Assembly (NCBI GenBank): GCA_030685065.1
Contig: JAUXQH010000115.1
Span: 88,396 to 152,395, forward strand
Length of the DNA stretch: 64,000 nucleotides
Direction of reading: 5' to 3'
Origin: Pseudomonadota bacterium
Lineage (GTDB): Bacteria; Myxococcota_A; UBA796; SXON01
Of the stretch, positions 34,512 through 43,060 are shown one piece after another. The notes beneath the pieces are model-generated. The model was not told where the DNA came from. It ran no database searches and saw only the letters and a list, made by a program, of their open reading frames with translations. The stretch's first letter is position 1; every line of letters starts with the position of its first letter. The translations under genes were made by a program, and so were the position numbers.

Positions 34512-35396
34512 GTGTCGCACGAGCAGTCCTCCAGCGGCCATGGCCCGTGGCGGGGATCCGCGCCCGGGAAGCTCATCCTCTCCGGCGAGCACGCGGTGGT
34601 GTACGGCTACCGCGCCGTGGCCGCCGCCGTGTCGCTGCGGACCACCGTCTCCTTGTCCCCTCGGTCCGGCCCGTCGGCGCTCGAACACAGCGCGATCCGG
34701 GATGACCGCGTGTGGCCCGCGCTCGCGACGTTGCTTCCGGCGGACGGCCTGGGCGTCTCCATCGAATCGGACCTGCCCGTCGGCTGTGGCATGGGCTCGA
34801 GCGCCGCGCTCGCCATCGCGACCATCCGGGCGTTGGCCGCGCGGGAGGGCCGGGTCGCCGGCTTCACCGAGTGCTTCGCGAAGGGTTTTCTACCCGAGCG
34901 TGTGCTGCACGGGAACCCGTCCGGAGTGGACCACGCCGTCAGCGCGCTCGACAAGGTGGTGCTCTACCGGCGCGAAGGGCCGGAGATCGTGGCGCTCGAC
35001 GTGCCATCGCCGCTTCGCCTCGTCGTCGTCGACACGGGCACGCCCGGCGACACCGCCGCGATGGTGGCCGGTGTGCGCGAACGCGCGCCCCTCGCGGACC
35101 TGCGTCGCATCGGCGCGATCGCAGAGATGGTCTCGGCGCGGCTCCAGCGTGGCGAGGATCCCGGCCCCCTCCTCACCGAGAACCACGTCCTCCTGCGGCG
35201 CATCGGCGTGTCCACCCCCGCGCTCGACCGCGCGTGCGCCGTGCTGCTCGACGCCGGCGCCACCGGCGCGAAGCTCGCCGGGGCGGGCGGAGGGGGCGTG
35301 GCGATCGGCGTGGTCACGCCCGAGACGGAGGCGCCCGTGCTCGACGCGGCCCGGGAAGCGGGCTTCCGCGCGTTCGGGGTGGTGGTGGGGGGCTGA
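34512..35396 (+). CDS. mvk: mevalonate kinase
   Basis: A GTG at 34512, four bases after the mvaA stop, gives 294 residues. GHMP kinase motifs: APGKLILSGEHAVVYG (motif 1), PVGCGMGSSAALAIATI (motif 2, ATP phosphate loop), GNPSGVDHAVSA with the catalytic Asp, and AKLAGAGGGGVAIG (motif 3). It phosphorylates mevalonate at O5. The N-terminal HAVVYG sequence separates it from the phosphomevalonate kinase further down (EYAVLDG). Adjacent to mvaA, it forms the first half of the split mevalonate locus. Confidence 0.92.
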   Translation: MSHEQSSSGHGPWRGSAPGKLILSGEHAVVYGYRAVAAAVSLRTTVSLSPRSGPSALEHSAIRDDRVWPALATLLPADGLGVSIESDLPVGCGMGSSAALAIATIRALAAREGRVAGFTECFAKGFLPERVLHGNPSGVDHAVSALDKVVLYRREGPEIVALDVPSPLRLVVVDTGTPGDTAAMVAGVRERAPLADLRRIGAIAEMVSARLQRGEDPGPLLTENHVLLRRIGVSTPALDRACAVLLDAGATGAKLAGAGGGGVAIGVVTPETEAPVLDAAREAGFRAFGVVVGG

Positions 35397-35428
35397 TGCG
35401 GTCGCGGCCTGCCGGCCTCGCCACGCGC

Positions 35429-35998
35429 CTACTTCCCGCCCAGCGCCTTCTTCAGCCCGCGCAGCTCCACCACGCCGGTCGCGACGTTGATGGCGTACTC
35501 CATCGTGTGGTGCTCGCTCTCCACCGCCCGCACGATCCAGTTCGTGTCGACCACGTTGGTGTACAGCACGCGATGCGCGAGGGTGTCCGAGCCGCGCGCT
35601 TCGAGCCGCCAGGACCAGCGGGAGCCCTGGAGCGCGCCCGAGACCCACTCGCCGGTGATGACGTGCGCCGCCGGGTCGAGCGTGAGCTTCTGGCGGAAGT
35701 TGATGTTCGGGCCCACCACCCCGACCGAGAAGTCGACGACCACCACGTTCCCCTCGGTCGAGACGACCGTGGAGTCCGCCACCTGCGGCATCCACGCCTC
35801 GTAGGTGGCGAACGCGATCAGCTTCTGCCACACCACGTCGATGGGGGCGTGCACCAGCCCCATCGCGGTGACCTGGTGGAGGCGGCCGTCCGGCCGGGTC
35901 TCCAACAGGGTGACCTCGCCACGGGCGAGCAGATCGTCGAGCGCCTCGGCCGCCGCGGGAACGCTCCCGGCGAGGAGCGCGGCGAGCGCCACGCTCAT
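35429..35998 (-). CDS. exported SRPBCC/START-like protein
   Basis: The ATG at 35998 overlaps the upstream glutathione-transferase stop (TGATG) and gives 189 residues with a signal peptide (MSVALAALLAGSVPAAAEA). The mature part resembles the SRPBCC/polyketide-cyclase fold: VHAPIDVVWQKLIAFATYEAWMPQVADSTVV at its start and a C-terminal long helix. Members bind hydrophobic ligands in a deep pocket. Being periplasmic and next to isoprenoid genes, it might carry a lipid (inference). Longer frames upstream lie over other genes and are not coding. Confidence 0.75.
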   Translation of the reverse strand: MSVALAALLAGSVPAAAEALDDLLARGEVTLLETRPDGRLHQVTAMGLVHAPIDVVWQKLIAFATYEAWMPQVADSTVVSTEGNVVVVDFSVGVVGPNINFRQKLTLDPAAHVITGEWVSGALQGSRWSWRLEARGSDTLAHRVLYTNVVDTNWIVRAVESEHHTMEYAINVATGVVELRGLKKALGGK

Positions 35999-36591
35999 CA
36001 GCTGCGCGCGCGCAGGAACGCCGGCCGCGCCTTTCCGCGCGCGGCGTAGGCCTCCACCACCGGGAAGCCCTCGTTCAGCTTCATCACGCCCGCCCAGGCG
36101 ACGATGGCGATGACGAGGATGTCCGCCGCGCTGAACGTGTCGCCCACGAGCCACTCGCGCCCCTCGATCGCGTCGGTGAGCACGCGCAGGCACTCGTGGT
36201 ACATCCGCGTCCCCTCCGCGATGACGGCGGCGTCCCGCTCGGCCTCGGGCTTGCGCAGCTCGTAGAACACCTTGGTGACGCCCGGCTCGAGCGTGACCAT
36301 CGACCAGACGGCCCACTGGTAGTACTCGCCGCGGGCGCGTGTACCGATCTCCGGCGCGAGGCCGGGCACCTTGTCGGCGAGGTAGAGCGTGATGGCGGCG
36401 GACTCGAAGATCCGGGTGTCGCCGTCCACCAGCACCGGCACGACGCCGTGCGGATGGAGCTTCAGGTAGGCCTCGGACTTGTGCTCGCGCGCGGCCATGT
36501 CGACGTTGACGATCTCGCAGGCGAGGCCCGACTCTTCGAGGAGCCAGCGGGGGCGGGTGCCGCGGGAGAACTTGTTCGAGTAGAGCTGCAT
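35998..36591 (-). CDS. glutathione S-transferase family protein
   Basis: The ATG at 36591 has GGAG seven bases upstream; 197 residues. The thioredoxin-like N-domain begins MQLYSNKFSRGTRPRWLLEE, with a Ser/Arg at the usual glutathione-activating position. GVVPVLVDGDTRIFESAAIT contains the cis-Pro and glutathione-binding Glu-Ser. The all-helical C-domain includes GDTFSAADILV. It resembles cytosolic GSTs of stress or ring-isomerising types. It overlaps the SRPBCC gene, forming a two-gene minus-strand unit inserted between the two halves of the mevalonate locus. Confidence 0.9.
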   Translation of the reverse strand: MQLYSNKFSRGTRPRWLLEESGLACEIVNVDMAAREHKSEAYLKLHPHGVVPVLVDGDTRIFESAAITLYLADKVPGLAPEIGTRARGEYYQWAVWSMVTLEPGVTKVFYELRKPEAERDAAVIAEGTRMYHECLRVLTDAIEGREWLVGDTFSAADILVIAIVAWAGVMKLNEGFPVVEAYAARGKARPAFLRARS

Positions 36592-36725
36592 GTCGGACTC
36601 CGGAGGGGCGGACGACGTACCGCGTCGCCGCGGGCTCCGCTTGCCCGTACGCGGCTGCCCGACGCCGAAAAACGGCGCGCGCGGCGCGGGGCCCGTGGCG
36701 CCCCCGATCGCGATAGGAGCCGCCC

Positions 36726-37682
36726 GTGTCCATCGCCACCGCCATCGCCCATCCGAACATCGCGCTCTGCAAGTACTGGGGCAAGCGCGACCGCGCGTTG
36801 AACCTGCCTGCAACGCCGAGCCTCTCGCTGACGCTCGCTCCGTACGCCACCCGCACCACCGTGAATTGGGGCGCCGAGGCCGACGAGGCCTGGCTCAACG
36901 GCAAGCTGCTCGACGGGAAGGAGGCGCGCCGCGTCTTCATGAACCTCGACCTGCTCGACCCGTGGCGGCCGCGCTGCATCGTCACCAGCGAGAACAATTT
37001 TCCGACGGCGGCCGGCCTCGCCTCCTCGTCCTCCGGGTTCGCCGCGCTGGTGCTCGCGGCGGACGCCGCGTCCGGCCGCGATCGCCCGATCGAGGAGCTC
37101 GCGGTGTTCGCCCGACGCGGGTCCGGCAGCGCGACGCGGAGCCTGTTCGGCGGGTGGGTGGAGTGGCCGATGGGGAGCCGCGCGGACGGCACGGACAGCC
37201 ACGGCATCCCGCTCGCGCCGCCCGACCACTGGGACGTACGAATGCTCGTCGCGGTGCTGGCGTCGGGCCCCAAGGGCACGTCCTCCACGGACGGCATGCT
37301 GCACACCCAGCAGACCTCCCCGTACTTCCCGGTGTGGACGGAGTGCGCGCCGCGCGACGTGAACGAGGCGCGCGAGGCGGTGCGCAACAAGGACATCGAG
37401 GCCCTCGGCGCGATCGTGGAGCGCTCCGCGATGCGCATGCACGCGAGCATGATGGCCGCCGATCCCCCCCTCTGCTACTGGCGCGCCGGCACGATGGCCG
37501 CGATCGACGCCGTGAAGGCGCTGCGCGCCTCGGGCGTCGGCGCCTGGTACACGATGGACGCGGGGCCGAACGTCAAGGTGCTCTGCGAAGCGGCGGACGC
37601 CGAGCGCGTCCGCGCCGCGCTCGCGGCCGTGGTCGACCGGGTGGAGCTGCTCGCTCCCGGCGGGCCGGCGCACCTCGAGTGA
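36726..37682 (+). CDS. mvaD: diphosphomevalonate decarboxylase
   Basis: GTG start at 36726, 318 residues. It decarboxylates mevalonate diphosphate to isopentenyl diphosphate using ATP. Signature sequences: AHPNIALCKYWGKRD at the N-terminus, TPSLSLTL, NNFPTAAGLASSSSGFAAL (phosphate loop), and FARRGSGSATRSLFGGWVEW. A later stretch (GVGAWYTMDAGPNVKVLC) contains the catalytic Asp. It opens a three-gene cluster with phosphomevalonate kinase (16 bp) and IPP isomerase. It is divergent from the GST/SRPBCC pair. Confidence 0.95.
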   Translation: MSIATAIAHPNIALCKYWGKRDRALNLPATPSLSLTLAPYATRTTVNWGAEADEAWLNGKLLDGKEARRVFMNLDLLDPWRPRCIVTSENNFPTAAGLASSSSGFAALVLAADAASGRDRPIEELAVFARRGSGSATRSLFGGWVEWPMGSRADGTDSHGIPLAPPDHWDVRMLVAVLASGPKGTSSTDGMLHTQQTSPYFPVWTECAPRDVNEAREAVRNKDIEALGAIVERSAMRMHASMMAADPPLCYWRAGTMAAIDAVKALRASGVGAWYTMDAGPNVKVLCEAADAERVRAALAAVVDRVELLAPGGPAHLE

Positions 37683-37698
37683 GCGGACGAGCCTCGGA

Positions 37699-38649
37699 AT
37701 GACGACGATCCACGCGCCCGGAAAGCTGGTGCTCGTCGGCGAATACGCCGTGCTCGACGGGGGCGGCGCCATCGTCGCCGCGGTGGACAGGGGCGTGCGC
37801 TGCGTCGTGACAGCCGGCGACACGACCGGGAGCACGATCCGGACGCCGGGAGACGACCGCTTCGTCCGCGCCGCGCTCATCGGGGCGCCGCCCGCCACCT
37901 ACACCTTCTCCGACTGGAACCCGGTCGACCCCGCGATCTTCAGGAGCGGCGGCCACAAGCCCGGCTTCGGCGGCTCGGCGGCGGCGGTCGTGGCGGCGGT
38001 GACGGCCGCCGGGCTCCCGGCGCGCCGCGCCTACGAGGCCCACACCGCCGTGCAGGGCGGGGGCAGCGGCGTGGACGTGTTCGCGTCGCTCCTCGGCGGG
38101 GTCCGGCGGTTTCCCGACGGCGCGCAGGTGTCGTGTCCGCCCCCCCTCGCGATCTGGTCGGGCCAGAGTGCCCAGACCGGGCCGCGGGTCGCGCAGTACC
38201 GCGCCTGGGCGGGCCGGGAGGCCTTCGTGGCCGGCACCCGGGCGCTCGTCGCGGCCTTCGGGGCAGACCCCGTAGCGGTCACGCGCGAGGCCTACGCGCT
38301 CCTGCGCGCGATGGCGCACGACGCGGGCATCGCCTACGACACGCCCGCCCACGCGCGGATCGCCGCGCTGGCCACGGCGTTCGGCGGGGCGGCGAAGCCG
38401 AGCGGCGCGGGCGGGGGCGACGTGGCGGTCGCCTTCATCCCCGACCCCGAGGCTCGCGCGCGCTTCGCCGAAGCCGTGGCCGCCGAGGGCCTCGCTCCCC
38501 TCCCCGTCTCGATCGCCGCCGGCGCCCACGGCGTTCCCCCGGACGGCGTTCCCCCGGACGGCGTTCCCCCGGACGGCGTCCCCCCGGACGGCGTCCCCCG
38601 GATCGGCGCCCTCGCCGAGGCCCTCCCCCCCTCCCTCGGCGTGATCTGA
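37699..38649 (+). CDS. phosphomevalonate kinase (GHMP family) with C-terminal GVPPD repeats
   Basis: The 316-residue GHMP kinase begins MTTIHAPGKLVLVGEYAVLDG, whose EYAVLDG is typical of phosphomevalonate kinase. The phosphate loop is KPGFGGSAAAVVAAV, and the third motif is KPSGAGGGDVAVAF. Genetic context (mvaD before, isomerase after, overlapping by one base, TGATG) fits conversion of phosphomevalonate to mevalonate diphosphate. Near the C-terminus five copies of GVPPD come from a 15-bp DNA repeat; such an insert is not part of the usual fold and is likely a flexible tail. Confidence 0.88.
   Translation: MTTIHAPGKLVLVGEYAVLDGGGAIVAAVDRGVRCVVTAGDTTGSTIRTPGDDRFVRAALIGAPPATYTFSDWNPVDPAIFRSGGHKPGFGGSAAAVVAAVTAAGLPARRAYEAHTAVQGGGSGVDVFASLLGGVRRFPDGAQVSCPPPLAIWSGQSAQTGPRVAQYRAWAGREAFVAGTRALVAAFGADPVAVTREAYALLRAMAHDAGIAYDTPAHARIAALATAFGGAAKPSGAGGGDVAVAFIPDPEARARFAEAVAAEGLAPLPVSIAAGAHGVPPDGVPPDGVPPDGVPPDGVPRIGALAEALPPSLGVI
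38530..38604 (+). repeat. 15-bp tandem repeat inside the phosphomevalonate kinase gene
   Basis: Five units of GGCGT(T/C)CCCCCGGAC in tandem, the first four exact 15-mers apart from one T-to-C change and the last shortened. Each unit encodes GVPPD, so copy-number changes would stay in frame. Confidence 0.9.
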
Positions 38650-39743
38650 TGCCCGATCCCAAGGCTCCTCCGATCCGCTCGGACATCGCCGCGCGCAAGG
38701 CCGACCACATCGCGCTCTGCGTCGCCGAAGACGTCGGTTTTCAAGGCAAGACGACGCTGTTCGAGGACGTCGAGCTGATCCACGACGCGCTCCCCGAGCT
38801 CGCGCTGGACCAGGTCGACCTGTCTTGCACCTTCGCGGGCAGGTCGCTCCGCGCGCCGCTCTTCATCGCCGCGATGACCGGAGGGACCGCCCAGGCCGAG
38901 GCCATCAACCGCGACCTCGCGATCGTCGCGGAGGCCCTCGGCGTGGGCCTCTGCTTCGGTTCGCAGCGCCCGCTGCTCATGCGCGGCATCCGCGACGGCT
39001 ACTTCGTCCGGGACGTGGCGCCCACCGCGCCGATCTTCGGCAACATCGGCGTCGTGCAGGCGCGGGAGACGCCCACCAAGGCCCTCGCGGAGATGCTCGA
39101 TGCGTGCGGCGCCGACGCCCTGTGCGTGCATCTGAACCCCGCGATGGAGGTGGTGCAGCCCGAGGGAGACCAGGACTTCCGCGGCGGCCTCCAGACGATT
39201 CGGCGCCTCGTGGAGGAGCTCCCCTACACCGTCATCGTGAAGGAGACCGGCTGCGGGCTCTCCCGGAGCGTCGCGGAGCGACTCGTGTCGGTCGGCGTGA
39301 GCTGGGTCGACGTGAGCGGCGCGGGCGGCACCTCCTGGGTGGGCGTGGAAGCGCGGCGCGCGGAGGCCGGGCAACGCGCGCTCGGGGAGCGCTACTGGGA
39401 CTGGGGCATCCCGACGGCGGCCTCCGTGGCGCAGCTCTCCGATCTGGGCCTCGGCATCATCGCGACCGGCGGCGTGTCGGACGGGCTGATGGCCGCCAAG
39501 GCGATCGCGCTCGGCGCCACCTGCGCGGGCATCGCGCGCCCCTTCCTCCAGGCCCAGGCCCGCGGGCGCGACGCCCTCCACGAGGCCGTCACCGCCGTGA
39601 TCGACGAGCTCCGGCTCGCGCACCTCCTCACGGGAAGCCGCGACGGAGCCGCGCTCCGCGACGCGCCCCTGGTGATCGGGCCGCGGCTGGCGCGCTGGGT
39701 TCCGCGGGGGAGCTCGCTGCGGGCGCGGGGGATGTTGGACTGA
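38649..39743 (+). CDS. fni: type 2 isopentenyl-diphosphate delta-isomerase
   Basis: The ATG overlaps the kinase stop (TGATG), 364 residues. This FMN- and NADPH-dependent enzyme interconverts IPP and DMAPP. Motifs: IAARKADHIALCVAE at the start, LFIAAMTGGTAQAEAINRDLA, GSQRPLL, NIGVVQ, HLNPAMEVVQPEGDQDF (catalytic Gln and the Glu that binds Mg), and SGAGGTSWVGVEARRAE, with GGVSDGLMAAKAIALGA binding FMN phosphate. Full length. It completes the mevalonate route to both C5 units. HMG-CoA synthase is not in this window. Confidence 0.96.
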   Translation: MPDPKAPPIRSDIAARKADHIALCVAEDVGFQGKTTLFEDVELIHDALPELALDQVDLSCTFAGRSLRAPLFIAAMTGGTAQAEAINRDLAIVAEALGVGLCFGSQRPLLMRGIRDGYFVRDVAPTAPIFGNIGVVQARETPTKALAEMLDACGADALCVHLNPAMEVVQPEGDQDFRGGLQTIRRLVEELPYTVIVKETGCGLSRSVAERLVSVGVSWVDVSGAGGTSWVGVEARRAEAGQRALGERYWDWGIPTAASVAQLSDLGLGIIATGGVSDGLMAAKAIALGATCAGIARPFLQAQARGRDALHEAVTAVIDELRLAHLLTGSRDGAALRDAPLVIGPRLARWVPRGSSLRARGMLD

Positions 39744-39795
39744 GCCGTGGGATCGCGGCGATTGGCGGAGGGTCAGCCGCGGATCAGCCGCCGAT

Positions 39796-40992
39796 TCAGA
39801 ACGCGATCCCCCACTCCCGACCCCGATCCAGCACCGCCACCACCCGCGCGTCCCGCGCGTCGAACCACACGAGCATGTCGCCGCCGTCCCGCACCACCAG
39901 CCCCGCGAGGAGCTGGCCGAGCGGCACCGCGCCGAGGGCGTGCACGATCGTCGAGGCCACGAGCGCGGTGCGGATGTCGTTCGCCGCGAGGAGCCGGGCC
40001 CGGTGGGCCTTCCAGACGGGGAGCGCCACGCCGCGGTCGTCGACCAGCACCGCCGACGCCACGTAGAGCAGGGAGCCGGGGAGGGCGGCCTCGACGAAGC
40101 CCTGCGCGCGGTCGCTGAGGGCTTGCGGGGGGGCGGCCTGGGCCACGGCGGCAGGCGCGGGTTGGGCGACCGGCGCGGGCTGCGCGGCGGGCGCGGGCTG
40201 CGCGGCCTCGGTGGCACGCGCGCTCTCCGCGACGCGGGCGGCCTCGACGGCCTCGACGGCCGAGAGCGTCCGCTTGGGCGGCGGAGCGCGGAGCGCGCCG
40301 AGGCGCCCGGACAGGGGGGCCGCCGCCGGGGGCGCGACGGGCTTGGGTGCCGCGGCCCGCGAAGGCGCGGCGGGCGGGGGCACGGCGGGCGCGGCCACGG
40401 GCGGCGGGGCCGGGGACACCGCGGGGGGCGCGACCGTCGGCGAGGCGACGAGGCGACCCGGCGGCGGGGCGGCGGGAAGACGCGCGGGGGGCGCCGTGAC
40501 CGGGAACGCCGGGAGCGCGGCACCTGCGGCCTCGCTCGCGCGGGCCCCCTCGGCGACGCGCGCGGCTTCGAGCGCGTCGGCGGCCGACACCGCCCGCTTC
40601 GGGGGAGGCGCGCCGAGGGCGCCGAGGCGACTCGGTGACGGCAAGGGCGGGCCCGACACGGCGGGAGCGGGGCGCGCGGACACGTCGGCCTTCGCGGCCC
40701 GGGCGACGGCGGCCTTGGCGAGGATCTTGGCGAGCTCGCGCGGATCGGGGCCTGGCTTGGCAGCGGCGGCGGGGAGCACGGAGGGCCGCGCGATCGGCTT
40801 CACCGCCTGCGCGTTCCTCGGCTCCGGGGCGTCCGCGGCGCCCTTGGCACCCCCCGAGTGGGCCCCCACGGACTCGTCGCTCACGTCCGGCAACAGGGCT
40901 CCCTGACCGCGACCGCCGCCGTGTCCGCCACCGCTCTGGCCACCACCGAACATGCCGGAGAGGGGGTCAACTTCCTTTCTCGTCGCGCTCAT
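39796..40992 (-). CDS. Ala/Pro-rich protein with internal duplication, possible roadblock-like C-domain
   Basis: The 398-residue product is mostly low-complexity Ala/Pro. It contains two copies of a roughly 40-residue module: RLGALGAPPPKRAVSAADAL at about 122-141 and RLGALRAPPPKRTLSAVEAV further on, each continuing with an EAARVAEGARASEAA-like helix. The last 100 residues are ordered: LYVASAVLVDDRGVALPVW, then LLAANDIRTALVASTIVHAL and LVWFDARDARVVAVLDRG. This resembles the alternating strand-helix order of a roadblock/LC7 domain, tentatively. If so, it may act as a small-GTPase partner for polarity or motility, as in Myxococcus MglB-like systems. Orientation is opposite to fni. Confidence 0.55.
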   Translation of the reverse strand: MSATRKEVDPLSGMFGGGQSGGGHGGGRGQGALLPDVSDESVGAHSGGAKGAADAPEPRNAQAVKPIARPSVLPAAAAKPGPDPRELAKILAKAAVARAAKADVSARPAPAVSGPPLPSPSRLGALGAPPPKRAVSAADALEAARVAEGARASEAAGAALPAFPVTAPPARLPAAPPPGRLVASPTVAPPAVSPAPPPVAAPAVPPPAAPSRAAAPKPVAPPAAAPLSGRLGALRAPPPKRTLSAVEAVEAARVAESARATEAAQPAPAAQPAPVAQPAPAAVAQAAPPQALSDRAQGFVEAALPGSLLYVASAVLVDDRGVALPVWKAHRARLLAANDIRTALVASTIVHALGAVPLGQLLAGLVVRDGGDMLVWFDARDARVVAVLDRGREWGIAF

Positions 40993-41055
40993 CCAATCTC
41001 CAGCGGGACCGGACCCGTCGCGCGAATGATATCCGGGCAGGCACCGTTCGCTCGG

Positions 41056-41697
41056 ATGGACACCACACTGACAGCCTCTTTACAAGCCCCCGGGCAGATC
41101 CCGGGCCGCCTCCTCCTCATCCGCCACGGGCAAACCGCCTGGAACGTCGAGCGACGCTTTCTCGGGCGTACCGACATCCCGCTCGATCTCGTGGGGCTCG
41201 AGCAGGCCGCCCGCCTGGGCCGGCGCTTCGCCGACACCCCGCTCGCGGCGGTCTGGACCAGCCCCTTGGCGCGCGCCCGCCAGACCGCGGCCGCCATCGG
41301 CGAGTCCCTCCCCGAGGCCGATCTGGTGGAGATGGACATGGGTGAGCTCGAGGGGCTCTCGGGAACCGCCTTCGTCGAGCGCTACCCGGACCTCGTGGTG
41401 GCGTGGCGAGAGCAACCCCACGCGGTGCGGCTCCCCGGCGGGGAGATCCTCGCGGACGTGCAGGCCCGCGGCCTCGCCGCCATCGCCCGCATCGCGGCGA
41501 CCGTGCCCCCCGGGGAAACCGTGGCCGTAGTCACCCATCAGCTGGTGCTCGCGACGGTGGTGTGCCACCACAGCGGGGCGCCGCTCGCCGCGTTCCGAAC
41601 GTTCATGCACCGCAACACCGGCGTGACCACGCTCGAGCTGTCGGCGGGCTCCGCCCGCGTGCTGACCTTCGACGACGCCGCCCACCTCGACGGGTAG
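41056..41697 (+). CDS. histidine phosphatase (phosphoglycerate-mutase-like) family protein
   Basis: The ATG at 41056 gives 213 residues. The catalytic RHG appears in RLLLIRHGQTAWNVERRFLGRTDIPLD. Other family signatures are VWTSPLARARQTAAAIGE and the second His in VAVVTHQLVLATVV. The pattern resembles the CobC/GpmB group: candidates include alpha-ribazole phosphatase and a general phosphatase. No cobalamin genes adjoin it, so the substrate is open. Converges on Hsp33. Confidence 0.9.
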   Translation: MDTTLTASLQAPGQIPGRLLLIRHGQTAWNVERRFLGRTDIPLDLVGLEQAARLGRRFADTPLAAVWTSPLARARQTAAAIGESLPEADLVEMDMGELEGLSGTAFVERYPDLVVAWREQPHAVRLPGGEILADVQARGLAAIARIAATVPPGETVAVVTHQLVLATVVCHHSGAPLAAFRTFMHRNTGVTTLELSAGSARVLTFDDAAHLDG

Positions 41698-41703
41698 CGC
41701 TAC

Positions 41704-41745
41704 ACCGGCCGCCCTCGACCGGCCGCCCTAGACCGGCGGCCCGCC
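41704..41745. terminator. 14-bp tandem repeat between converging genes, possible bidirectional terminator
   Basis: Three copies of ACCGGC(C/G)GCCC with spacers lie between the stops of the histidine phosphatase and Hsp33 genes, the latter stop lying inside the array. GGCCGCC and GGCGGCC within it can pair, giving a GC-rich hairpin. There is no T-run. Confidence 0.35.
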
Positions 41746-42573
41746 GATCTCCAGCAACAGCCCGCTGAGGCCCTCGGCGTCAATCTCGTAGCGGGTGTTG
41801 CAGTAGTGGCAGGTCACCTCGGCCTGCCCCTGCTCGGCGAGCAGCGACGCGATCTCGACCTGCCCGAGCGCCCGCAGCACCCCGGTCACCCGCTCGACGG
41901 AGCAGTTGCACTGGTAGCGCACGTCGATCGCGCCGAGCACCTCGACCGGGGCGCCGGCCAGCTGCCCGAGCGCAAAGTCGGTCATGAGCTCCTTGAAGTC
42001 GCCCTGGAGCGGGGCGTCGAACAGGGCCTCGAACTCCTCCCGCGACATGTCGGGGAGCCGCTCCACGAGCAGGCCCGCCGCGAAGCTCACGCGCCCCTCG
42101 GCGTCGAGCTCCGCGCGGATGCGCACCCGCCCGTCGACCTGCTGGGAGGTGGTCAGGTAGCGCTGGAGCGCGCCCTCGAACTTCTCGTTCTTCACCTCGG
42201 CCACGCCCTTGTAGAGTTCCTTCGGGCCGAGCGATTTGAGCACGGACATCATCCCGGAGAAGGCCCGGTTCGAGAGCAGGAGCTCGGGGGTGAAGCGCGC
42301 GCGGAGCGTGCCGTCCCCGTTGACGTCGGCCAGGAACGCGAAGGGAGGCCGCTCGCAGCGCACGTTGATCGTCAGGCGCTCCTCCCCCTTCACGTGGGCG
42401 GAGAGCAGGAGCGACGCGATGAGCCCCTCCGCCCCGAGGATCGCCGCCATGGCCTTGAGCTCGTGCCGCTGACGGAGCTCCTCGGCCGGCCCGACCGCCA
42501 CCACCGCCATCACCCGGACCCGCCCCTCGCACGCCAGCGCCGACACGAATCGGCCCGCGGGTTGTGTCTCCAT
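41728..42573 (-). CDS. hslO: Hsp33 redox-regulated chaperone
   Basis: GGAGGAGGG close before the ATG at 42573 sets the start, 281 residues. The N-domain runs through RMLSVLKSLGPKE-like sequence (MMSVLKSLGPKELYKG). The C-terminal zinc centre has CNC (in YQCNCSVERV) and CHYC (in VTCHYCNTRYEI), the usual CXC...CXXC set. When oxidised, the zinc is lost, disulfides form, and the protein becomes an ATP-independent holdase against aggregation. All four cysteines are present. Confidence 0.95.
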   Translation of the reverse strand: METQPAGRFVSALACEGRVRVMAVVAVGPAEELRQRHELKAMAAILGAEGLIASLLLSAHVKGEERLTINVRCERPPFAFLADVNGDGTLRARFTPELLLSNRAFSGMMSVLKSLGPKELYKGVAEVKNEKFEGALQRYLTTSQQVDGRVRIRAELDAEGRVSFAAGLLVERLPDMSREEFEALFDAPLQGDFKELMTDFALGQLAGAPVEVLGAIDVRYQCNCSVERVTGVLRALGQVEIASLLAEQGQAEVTCHYCNTRYEIDAEGLSGLLLEIGGPPV

Positions 42574-42601
42574 CCGCCCTCCTCCACCCAAGATGGCCCG
42601 C

Positions 42602-43060
42602 CTATCGCCCCGGCGCGGTCGGCGTGCGCCCCGCGGTGGTCACGCCGGCCCACCCTACCGCGTTGGGCGGGTAGTCGCGGGGCGGGAGCTCCAGCACACG
42701 GAGCAGAGCCTCTTCGCGCAGGCGGAGCCCCGGATTGTCCGCCGGCACGTGCATCATCACGCTCCACGTGAGCTCGCAGAAGCCTCGCCGGGGCTTCAGC
42801 GCCGCCGCGGCCGCCTCGACATGCTCGAGCTCCTGGCGGGCGAGCTCCGCCGGCGTCATGACCTCCCGCCCGAGCGTGCGGGCTGTCTCCCGCTGGTCCC
42901 GCCACTGCATCACCTCGACGGCGGGCCCGATGCACTGCCACTCGTCCTTGGACTCGTTCCAACAGCCGCCCAGGGGCGCGCCGAGGATCCCTCCGAGGAT
43001 CCCTCCGCGGAGGGCCCACGGCGCCGCGAGCACGATCCGTGCGCGCAGCCGCCGCGGCAT
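42602..43060 (-). CDS. hypothetical lipoprotein
   Basis: The ATG at 43060 overlaps the stop of the DUF1279-like gene (TGATG). The 152-residue product has a basic N-terminus, a hydrophobic segment with GGILGGILGA repeats (from a GAGGATCCCTCC DNA repeat), and a lipobox LGGC. The mature part is helical with several Trp and conserved-looking PRRGFCELTWSVM. No family is recognised. It is the third gene of a leftward operon headed by the DsbD-type gene. Confidence 0.6.
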   Translation of the reverse strand: MPRRLRARIVLAAPWALRGGILGGILGAPLGGCWNESKDEWQCIGPAVEVMQWRDQRETARTLGREVMTPAELARQELEHVEAAAAALKPRRGFCELTWSVMMHVPADNPGLRLREEALLRVLELPPRDYPPNAVGWAGVTTAGRTPTAPGR

